Of a stretch of DNA of 9,973 bases, positions 4,968 through 9,973 are shown one piece after another (within the stretch, counting starts at the first letter, position 1; each line of letters starts with the position of its first letter). The notes beneath the pieces were generated by a model. That model was not told the origin of the DNA. It worked only from the letters and a program-made list of their open reading frames with translations, and did not search any database. The position numbers and the translations under genes were made by a program. The DNA is from Clostridiales bacterium UBA5888. GTDB lineage: Bacteria > Bacillota > Clostridia > Oscillospirales > Oscillospiraceae. Location: positions 1 through 9,973 of the forward strand of contig DJEW01000017.1 in NCBI GenBank assembly GCA_002431965.1, in the 5' to 3' direction.

Positions 4968-4999
4968 AAGCCTGTAACCATTGAGATTACAGGCTTTTT
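4968..4999. terminator. Terminator-like hairpin between integrase and tRNA
   Basis: A perfect 10-bp stem AAGCCTGTAA / TTACAGGCTT with a 9-nt loop is followed by TTTTT-C on the + strand. Read leftwards the stem is followed by ACGG and then TTTTT, so it may also end the tRNA-Arg transcript, whose original terminator was displaced by the insertion. Confidence 0.7.
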
Positions 5000-5001
5000 C
5001 G

Positions 5002-5030
5002 TGGCACGCCGTAAGGGATTCGAACCCCTG
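5002..5030. other. Putative attachment site (attL/attR) in the tRNA-Arg 3' end
   Basis: The element's integrase gene and candidate arm sites abut the 3' end of the tRNA, the usual target of such integrases. The crossover core should lie in the T-arm to acceptor region. The exact limits need the second copy, which is outside the window. Confidence 0.5.
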
Positions 5031-5078
5031 ACCTTCTGGTCCGTAGCCAGACGCTCTATCCAGCTGAGCTAACGGCGC
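5002..5078 (-). tRNA. tRNA-Arg (anticodon ACG)
   Basis: The cloverleaf folds fully: acceptor GCGCCGU / ACGGCGU, D-stem GCUC / GAGC, anticodon stem UCUGG / CCAGA with loop CUACGGA, and T-stem AGGGG / CCCUU with loop UUCGAAU. The anticodon ACG reads CGU and, after A34-to-inosine editing, CGC and CGA. The discriminator is G73 and CCA is encoded. Pair 1-72 is G-U rather than G-C. The 3' part was probably supplied by the element at integration. Confidence 0.95.
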
Positions 5079-5101
5079 ATATCTCATTTAAGAGCTTAGT
5101 T

Positions 5102-5130
5102 ATATTAGCACAGCCGGAGGGGAATTGCAA
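5102..5130 (-). promoter_or_regulatory. Promoter of the tRNA-Arg gene
   Basis: On the minus strand TTGCAA (5130-5125), a 17-bp spacer and TAATAT (5107-5102) with a TG upstream of the -10 box. Start is expected near 5095, leaving a leader of about 17 nt. Confidence 0.75.
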
Positions 5131-5178
5131 GAGGTTTTTTAAATTTTTTTCGGAAATTCAGCCAAGTCCGTTTCCTGC

Positions 5179-5346
5179 TTACCAGCCCATTGCGTCGGAA
5201 ATGGAGTCGGCGACCTCGCCCATGGTCTTGAGCGTTCTGCCGACAACGCTCTTCACGCCGTGTTTTCTCGGGCGCATCGCGAATGCCGCGCACCCGCCGA
5301 CGATAAGTCCCATACCCATGCCCATGTAGAAGTTCTTCTTATTCAT
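5179..5346 (-). CDS. Small membrane-anchored protein of unknown function, 55 aa
   Basis: The product starts MNKKNFYMGMGMGLIVGGCA. A glycine- and methionine-rich hydrophobic segment (residues about 7-24) is followed by a basic stop RPRKHG and a short amphipathic tail (VVGRTLKTMGEVADSISDAM), the layout of small YtxH-like clostridial proteins. The start is the ATG at 5346 with AAAGGATGG upstream; a longer reading to 5430 has no ribosome binding site. It is divergent from ymdB and upstream of the tRNA on the same strand, with no T-tract terminator between them. The function is unknown; peripheral membrane association is inference. Confidence 0.7.
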   Translation of the reverse strand: MNKKNFYMGMGMGLIVGGCAAFAMRPRKHGVKSVVGRTLKTMGEVADSISDAMGW

Positions 5347-5401
5347 TTTCTGCCATCCTTTCGCAAATTTATATTGCGTGATTATTATGTGCATAAATGC
5401 A

Positions 5402-5431
5402 TTGATTGCGCCATGTAAATTGTGGTACAAT
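5402..5431 (+). promoter_or_regulatory. Promoter of the ymdB-yhaO-yhaN operon
   Basis: TTGATT (5402-5407), an 18-bp spacer and TACAAT (5426-5431) with TG upstream (extended -10). Start is expected near 5438, 65 nt before the ymdB ATG. A palindrome TGCAT-AA-ATGCA lies just upstream (5390-5401). Confidence 0.6.
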
Positions 5432-5502
5432 AAATGCGGTACCGTATTATGCGGCGCTGCCTAAATTTCGAGAAAAAGATTTTCTTATACGGAGGACAGG
5501 CT

Positions 5503-6276
5503 ATGAGCGTTAAAATTCTGGCTGTCGGCGACGTCTGCGGGGAGCCCGGGCTGGATTTTCTGACCGCGCGCCTGCGCGACTACAAGCGTGAAGAGAACAT
5601 CGCCTTCACCGTCGTCAACGGTGAGAACGCAAACGTCGTCGGCATCACGCCGAAGCAGGCGGACGCGCTGCTGCGCGCCGGGGCGGATGTGGTGACGCTT
5701 GGCAACCACACGTGGACGCGCACGGAGCTGCGCCCGTATCTTGAGGAGCGCCGGCGCATACTGCGCCCGGCAAACTTCGGTCCGCAATGTCCCGGCAAGG
5801 GCATCAATGTCTACTCCACGCCCTTTGGTAACGTGTGCGTGCTCAATCTGCTCGGGCGCTTCACGCTTGACACCAACACCGACAACCCCTTCGTCATTGC
5901 CGACGGCTATATGGCAGAGATAAAGGAAAAGATCATCCTTGTGGACTTTCACGCCGAGGGCACGAGCGAGAAGCGCGCGATGGGCTTCATGCTCGACGGG
6001 CGGGCGAGCGCCGTGTGGGGCACGCACACTCATGTGCAGACCTCGGACGCCTGCGTGCTGCCAAACGGCACGGGGTACATCACCGATCTCGGCATGACAG
6101 GTCCCATAAACTCCGTGCTCGGCATCGACCCGATGCAGAGCATCGGCAAATTCATGGGCGACCCGCCGCGGCGCTATGAGTCGGCAAAGGGCGCATGCAT
6201 GATGGAGGGCTGTATATTTGACATTGACCCGGAGACAGGAAGATGTCTCAATGCGGAGGCGATAAGGCTGAAATGA
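5503..6276 (+). CDS. ymdB: YmdB-family metallophosphoesterase, 257 aa
   Basis: YmdB of Bacillus is a di-metal phosphodiesterase that hydrolyses 2',3'-cyclic AMP and affects biofilm and motility decisions. All metal ligands expected for the family are in place: Asp10 (AVGDVCGEPG), Glu41 and Asn42 (VVNGENANVVGIT), Asn68 and His69 (TLGNHTWT), His150 (VDFHAEGTSEK), His175 and His177 (WGTHTHVQTSD). Length is normal (about 260 aa). The ATG at 5503 has GGAGG 7 nt upstream; the reading frame extends further up without a ribosome binding site. The stop overlaps the next start by 4 bp (ATGA). Cytoplasmic. In other clostridia it is often near rny and recA; here it leads a DNA-repair-like pair. Confidence 0.93.
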   Translation: MSVKILAVGDVCGEPGLDFLTARLRDYKREENIAFTVVNGENANVVGITPKQADALLRAGADVVTLGNHTWTRTELRPYLEERRRILRPANFGPQCPGKGINVYSTPFGNVCVLNLLGRFTLDTNTDNPFVIADGYMAEIKEKIILVDFHAEGTSEKRAMGFMLDGRASAVWGTHTHVQTSDACVLPNGTGYITDLGMTGPINSVLGIDPMQSIGKFMGDPPRRYESAKGACMMEGCIFDIDPETGRCLNAEAIRLK

Positions 6277-7388
6277 GCACGCTGAGAATACTTCACACCG
6301 CGGATCTGCATCTCGACTCCCCGTTTGAAGGGCTGACGCGCGGCAAGGCGGCGATATGCCGCGCCGATCAGCGCCAGCTGCTCGGCCGTCTGGCGGAGCT
6401 TGCGCACACGGAAAGCGTTGACCTTGTGCTGCTTGCGGGCGACCTGCTTGACAGCGCAGGCATATATCTTGAAACCGGGGAGGAGCTTCTGCGGAGCTTG
6501 CAGAGCATGAGCGTGCCCGTGTTCATCGCTCCGGGAAATCACGACTGCTGCTCTCCACGCTCGCCGTACCTGCGCCTCAAGCTGCCCGGAAACGTCCATG
6601 TTTTCACCGGGAGCGAGATAAGCTGTGTCGAGCTGCCGGAGCTGCCAGCGCGCGTTTACGGCGCTGCATTTACGGACACAAGAAGCCCCGCGCTGCTCAC
6701 AGGCTTCACGGCGGAGCGCACCGAGGGCATATTCAACCTGCTCTGCCTGCACGGCGAGGTCGGCGCGCCAGGCTCCCCCTACGACCCCATTACGGTTGAC
6801 GAGCTTGCCGCCTCCGGCATGGACTATGCCGCGCTTGGGCACATTCACAAGGCGAGCGGGCTTATGCAGGCAGGCGAAACATACTATTCATGGCCGGGCT
6901 GCCCGGAGGGGCGCGGCTTTGACGAGACAGGCGAGAAAACCGTCAATATAGTCGAGCTTTGCGACGGCGGCTGCACGCTTGACACGGTCAGCATCGCCGC
7001 ACGGCGCTACGAGGTGCTGAACGTGGATGTGACCGGCTCTGACCCGCTGCTTGCGATACACACGCTGCTGCCGGACGAGACCGTGCGCGATATTTACCGC
7101 ATCGTGCTCACCGGCGAGACCGCGCAGGCGCCGGACGTCGCCCGGCTGTACGACAGCCTGTCGGAGCTGTTTTTCGACTTGCAGATACGCGACCGCACCC
7201 ACCTGCGCCGCAGCGTATGGGAGCGCGCGGGCGAGGACAGTCTGCGCGGAATATTTCTTATGAAGCTGAAAAAGCTGTATGACGAGGCGCCGGACGAGAC
7301 CGCGCGGGAGCGCGCCGAACAGGCGGCGCGCTGGGGGCTTGCGGCGCTGGACAACGCCGAGGAGGTGGTGCGCCATGAAGATAAATAA
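6273..7388 (+). CDS. yhaO: YhaO-like DNA repair exonuclease (SbcD/Mre11-type phosphoesterase), 371 aa
   Basis: The nuclease partner of the YhaN ATPase, analogous to SbcD with SbcC. Calcineurin-type motifs are complete: ILHTADLHLDSPFEG (Asp11, His13), LAGDLLDS (Asp57), PGNHD (Asn89, His90, Asp91), CLHGEVG (His160) and LGHIHK (His190, His192). A C-terminal domain of about 130 residues follows, rich in charged helices, where SbcD-type proteins bind their ATPase. The start at 6273 overlaps the ymdB stop, with GGAGG (6255-6259) 13 nt upstream inside ymdB, a somewhat long spacing. The end overlaps the yhaN start by 14 bp, which fits production of two partners of one complex. The natural DNA substrate of this family is not well defined. 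Confidence 0.9.
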   Translation: MSTLRILHTADLHLDSPFEGLTRGKAAICRADQRQLLGRLAELAHTESVDLVLLAGDLLDSAGIYLETGEELLRSLQSMSVPVFIAPGNHDCCSPRSPYLRLKLPGNVHVFTGSEISCVELPELPARVYGAAFTDTRSPALLTGFTAERTEGIFNLLCLHGEVGAPGSPYDPITVDELAASGMDYAALGHIHKASGLMQAGETYYSWPGCPEGRGFDETGEKTVNIVELCDGGCTLDTVSIAARRYEVLNVDVTGSDPLLAIHTLLPDETVRDIYRIVLTGETAQAPDVARLYDSLSELFFDLQIRDRTHLRRSVWERAGEDSLRGIFLMKLKKLYDEAPDETARERAEQAARWGLAALDNAEEVVRHEDK

Positions 7389-9291
7389 GCTGACCGCCTC
7401 GTTCGGCAAGCTTGAAAGCGAAACGCTGAGCTTTCACCCGGGTCTGAACGTCATATATGCGCCCAACGAGAGCGGCAAATCCACCTGGTGCGCGTTCATC
7501 CGCGCGATGCTCTACGGCGTCGATTCGTCAGAGCGCCAGCGCGCCGGCTATCTGCCCGACAAGCTGCGCTACGCCCCCTGGTCGGGCGCGCCGATGGAGG
7601 GAAGCATGGAGCTGACCTGCGACGGCTTTGACATAACCGTCACGCGCACAACGAAGGCAAAGGGCGCGCCGATGCGCGAGTTCTCCGCAACATATACGGA
7701 CAGCAGCGTTCCCGTAGAGGGCGTGACCGGGGCGAACGCGGGCGAGATGCTGACCGGCGTGAGCCTGGATGTATTCTGCCGCAGCGCCTTCATCGCTCAG
7801 GGCACTGTCGCCGTGACGGGCAGCCCGGAGCTTGAGCGGCGCATAAGCTCCATCGTCTCCACCGGGGAGGAGCAGACCTCCTACACCGAGGCGGACGAGA
7901 CGCTGCGCGCATGGCAGCGCAAGCGCCGCTTCAACCGGCGCGGCTACCTGCCGGAGCTGGAGGCGAAGATGGACGATGCCCAGCGTCTTCTGGGCACGAT
8001 GGACGACACTGTTAACGAGATCTCCGCGCTGGAAAACCAGCTTGAAGAGAGCGGGGCGCGCTGCACTGCGCTTGAAAGCGCCGTGACCGACAGCCGCAAA
8101 CGCCAGCGGCGGGAGTCGCTGGAAAAGCTGAGCGGCGGACGGGCGGAGCTTCGCGCCGCGGGCGAGGAGCACGACGGCGCGCTGGCGGAGCTTGCGCGGG
8201 CGAAGGACGCGCAGCGCGCAGGTCCCTTCGGCGCGATGAGCGCGGACGAGGCTGACGCGCGCGCGGCGGACGATCTTGCCAGGCTGGACGCTCTGCGTGC
8301 AAAGAGCCGCCGGAAGGGCACGCCCTGGGCGGCAATAATCTGCTTTATTCTCGCCGTTGCCGGCGCGGCGCTGTATACGCATCTTCAGTCTGCGGCGCTC
8401 ATTGTGTTTGCCGCGCTCTTCTGCGCGGCGGCGGTCGTGCTGCTGATGCGCTTTTCAAAGCTCCGCCGTGCCGCGTCGGAGGCGTGCGAGGAGCGCCGCA
8501 GGATACTTGACGGCTACGGCGCGCGCTCATCGTCGGATATACGGCGCGCGCTTGAAACGCAGAGAGAGCTGTGCACTGCGCTGGAGAGCGCGCAGGAGGC
8601 GGAGCGGCGCACGCGCGAGGCGTATGAAGCCGCGCGCGAACGGCAGGAGCAGCTTGAGGAGGCCGCTCTGGGCGAGCTGGACTTCTCGGGCGGAAGCTCG
8701 GAAGCCGCGAAGCTCAGCCGGGAGCTTGCCTCCGAGCGGCAGAATGCCGAGGGCATCTCCGCAAAGATCGCATCCCTGCGCGGCAGGCTTGCCGCCGTGG
8801 GCGACCCGCTGGTGCTGGCAAGCGATCTCAAGTCCATGGAGGAGGAATACGACGAGCTGAACGACGAGTATGACGCGCTCGCCCTCGCGGCGGACACCCT
8901 GCGCAGTGCCGACAGCGAGCTGCAAAGCCGCTTCTCCCCGCAGCTGGGCAAGCTTGCGGCGCAGTACATGTCGTTCATGACCGGCGGGCGCTATTCCGAC
9001 GTGCTGATCGACAGGGATTTTTCCGCCCGCACGAAAACGCAGGGCGACGCCGTCGCCCGTGACAGCGAGTATCTGAGCGCGGGAACGCTTGATCTGATGT
9101 ACCTGGCAGTGCGTCTGGCGGTGTGCGAGCTTGCCATGCCCGCAGGCGAGACCTGCCCGCTGATAATCGACGACGCGCTCGTCAATCTGGACGAGGAACG
9201 GCTCAGGCAGGCAATGGCGCTGCTGCGTGAGCTTTCGCACCGGCGGCAGATCATACTCTTCACCTGCCGCGAGGTCCCGACAGGCAAATAG
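7375..9291 (+). CDS. yhaN: YhaN-like SbcC-type ATPase with a membrane hairpin, 638 aa
   Basis: An SMC/SbcC-type ATPase expected to pair with the YhaO nuclease. The Walker A motif is APNESGKST (residues 29-37). Coiled coil runs from about 195 to 315 and from 365 to 520. The signature motif LSAGTLDLMYLAVR starts at 567, Walker B is LIIDDALVNLDE (596-607), and FTCRE lies at the H-loop position. In the middle, where SbcC has its zinc hook, two hydrophobic segments (about 316-336 and 340-362) form a membrane hairpin and no CxxC hook is seen; YhaN relatives also have central hydrophobic segments. It is shorter than the Bacillus subtilis protein (over 900 aa, as I recall), mostly in the coiled coil. 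GGAGG lies 9 nt before the ATG at 7375. Confidence 0.88.
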   Translation: MKINKLTASFGKLESETLSFHPGLNVIYAPNESGKSTWCAFIRAMLYGVDSSERQRAGYLPDKLRYAPWSGAPMEGSMELTCDGFDITVTRTTKAKGAPMREFSATYTDSSVPVEGVTGANAGEMLTGVSLDVFCRSAFIAQGTVAVTGSPELERRISSIVSTGEEQTSYTEADETLRAWQRKRRFNRRGYLPELEAKMDDAQRLLGTMDDTVNEISALENQLEESGARCTALESAVTDSRKRQRRESLEKLSGGRAELRAAGEEHDGALAELARAKDAQRAGPFGAMSADEADARAADDLARLDALRAKSRRKGTPWAAIICFILAVAGAALYTHLQSAALIVFAALFCAAAVVLLMRFSKLRRAASEACEERRRILDGYGARSSSDIRRALETQRELCTALESAQEAERRTREAYEAARERQEQLEEAALGELDFSGGSSEAAKLSRELASERQNAEGISAKIASLRGRLAAVGDPLVLASDLKSMEEEYDELNDEYDALALAADTLRSADSELQSRFSPQLGKLAAQYMSFMTGGRYSDVLIDRDFSARTKTQGDAVARDSEYLSAGTLDLMYLAVRLAVCELAMPAGETCPLIIDDALVNLDEERLRQAMALLRELSHRRQIILFTCREVPTGK

Positions 9292-9304
9292 CGGAATATT
9301 CAAC

Positions 9305-9332
9305 GCCCTCCCGCAAAACCGCGCGGGAGGGC
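9305..9332. terminator. Hairpin between convergent genes
   Basis: A perfect 10-bp GC stem GCCCTCCCGC / GCGGGAGGGC with an 8-nt loop lies between yhaN and the convergent deaminase gene. The T-tracts on both sides are poor (AATCTTAT on the right), so it may be a weak bidirectional terminator or an mRNA-stabilising end. Confidence 0.6.
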
Positions 9333-9382
9333 AATCTTATGGCTTATTATATTTGTGTTTCGATATTTGTGTTTCGTCCGTG

Positions 9383-9868
9383 TCAGAGCGCCGTAAAAAT
9401 CGAATCGTCGTTTTCTATCCAGTCGCTGACCATGGTGGTTTTGTATTCCGACGCGCTCACGCGGATGACGACGCGCTCTATCCCGGCGTTTATTATCTGC
9501 CGTTTGCACATTGAGCAGCTCATCGCATCGCCCAAAAGCTCATCCGTGCGCGCGTCGCGCCCGACAAGATACAGCGTCGCGCCTATCATATCCCGCCGCG
9601 AGGCGGAGATGATGGCGTTTGCCTCGGCGTGGACGCTGCGGCACAGCTCATAGCGTTCCCCGGAGGGTATGTTGAGCGTCTCGCGCGTGCACACGCCAAG
9701 ATCGCTGCAATTACGGCGTCCGCGCGGCGCGCCGTTGTACCCGGTGGAGATTATCTCGTCGCTGCGCACGATTATCGCGCCGTATTTGCGTCTGAGGCAG
9801 GTGGAGCGCTCCAAAACGGAGTCGGCAATGTCGAGATAATAATTCTGCTTGCTGGTGCGGCTGTCCAT
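9383..9868 (-). CDS. dCMP deaminase family protein (ComEB-type), 161 aa
   Basis: A zinc-dependent cytidine/deoxycytidylate deaminase fold, probably converting dCMP to dUMP for dTMP synthesis. The zinc ligands are visible: His80-Ala-Glu82 (SVHAEANAI), with Glu82 as proton shuttle, and Cys118 and Cys121 (SCSMCKRQIINAGI). The N-terminal YLDIADSVLERSTCLRRKYG and the STGYNGAPRG loop are typical of the ComEB/dCMP deaminase group. The usual Pro before the first Cys is Ser here. Length is normal. The start at 9868 is chosen because AGGAGGG lies 9 nt upstream and a longer start at 9913 would overlap the -10 box. It is convergent with yhaN. Substrate choice within the family cannot be fixed from sequence. 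Confidence 0.88.
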   Translation of the reverse strand: MDSRTSKQNYYLDIADSVLERSTCLRRKYGAIIVRSDEIISTGYNGAPRGRRNCSDLGVCTRETLNIPSGERYELCRSVHAEANAIISASRRDMIGATLYLVGRDARTDELLGDAMSCSMCKRQIINAGIERVVIRVSASEYKTTMVSDWIENDDSIFTAL

Positions 9869-9901
9869 AGCACGCCCTCCTGTGAGTGTGGTCTCTTGAT
9901 C

Positions 9902-9930
9902 ATTATATTCCATGCCCGGCGCAAAGGCAA
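9902..9930 (-). promoter_or_regulatory. Promoter of the deaminase gene
   Basis: On the minus strand TTGCCT (9930-9925), a 17-bp spacer and a consensus TATAAT (9907-9902). Start is expected near 9895, about 27 nt before the ATG at 9868. Confidence 0.75.
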
Positions 9931-9973
9931 GAAAAAGAGCGTTCTCATTATCTCAGCTTGTCAAAAAAAGTCC

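Larger units (their letters stand above)
1..5001. mobile_element. Integrated mobile element, one end, incomplete on the left
   Basis: This stretch reads as one element inserted at the 3' end of a tRNA-Arg gene. It holds a tyrosine integrase next to the tRNA, an HTH repressor overlapping it, and a divergent operon with an excisionase-like protein, a winged-helix-like protein, an HUH Rep protein, a phage-type regulator and a terminase-small-subunit-like frame. A 7-mer (CCCGCTC) is strongly enriched throughout and nearly absent from the flanking host DNA. The gene order matches phage-inducible chromosomal islands, but a prophage end or another integrative element is possible. No copy of the tRNA 3' end was found near position 1, so the far end lies outside the window. 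Confidence 0.85.

Noticed and set aside
6174..6848. Minus-strand open frame across the ymdB/yhaO junction
   Set aside because: Both + strand genes are certain from their metal-binding motifs. The antisense frame is a by-product of composition.
7528..8382. Minus-strand open frame (284 codons) opposite yhaN
   Set aside because: Antisense shadow of a well-supported ATPase gene. Low-complexity Arg/Ala-rich product with no motif.
8527..9303. Minus-strand open frame (258 codons) opposite the 3' half of yhaN
   Set aside because: The opposite strand encodes the signature and Walker B motifs of yhaN. The shadow product has no recognisable fold and no ribosome binding site.

Overview
The window joins two kinds of DNA. 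Positions 1 to about 5000 are one end of an integrated mobile element. From the tRNA gene at 5002-5078 to the right end it is ordinary host chromosome. The host genes are GC-rich, have strong GGAGG ribosome binding sites and carry the Bacillota-type set YmdB, YhaO/YhaN and a ComEB-type deaminase. With the style of the element's genes this suggests a GC-rich gut-type clostridium (Oscillospiraceae-like). That assignment is inference, not something the sequence proves.

Element, read from its tRNA end leftwards. The integrase (3440-4825) sits next to a tRNA-Arg(ACG) gene and overlaps a repressor gene (2902-3462) on the same strand. Between the repressor and the leftward operon lies a compact switch: two promoters face each other with overlapping -10 boxes, and a perfect inverted repeat covers one -35 box. 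The leftward operon encodes a 56-aa basic protein, an excisionase-like HTH protein, a winged-helix-like protein, a rolling-circle (HUH) Rep protein, a 70-aa unknown and a 114-aa phage-type regulator. At the window edge is a frame that looks like a phage terminase small subunit, without a normal start codon. The order int-repressor, divergent from xis-rep-regulator-terS, resembles phage-inducible chromosomal islands (phage satellites). A prophage end or an integrative plasmid-like element remains possible because the left part of the element is outside the window.

The most unusual signal is at base level. The 7-mer CCCGCTC/GAGCGGG occurs 20 times in the 4.83 kb of element DNA and, by my scan, only twice in the 5.1 kb of host DNA, which is even richer in GC. 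It lies on both strands, in all reading frames and between genes, and four sites contain it in a hairpin or near-palindrome. It is absent from the AT-rich repressor module. This is not explained by protein coding.

Host part. The tRNA-Arg gene has its own promoter. A 55-aa membrane-anchored protein is divergent from a three-gene operon with overlapping genes: ymdB (phosphodiesterase), yhaO-like (SbcD-type nuclease) and yhaN-like (SbcC-type ATPase with a membrane hairpin). A convergent dCMP-deaminase-family gene with a clear promoter closes the window. I saw no CRISPR array, rRNA or transposase.
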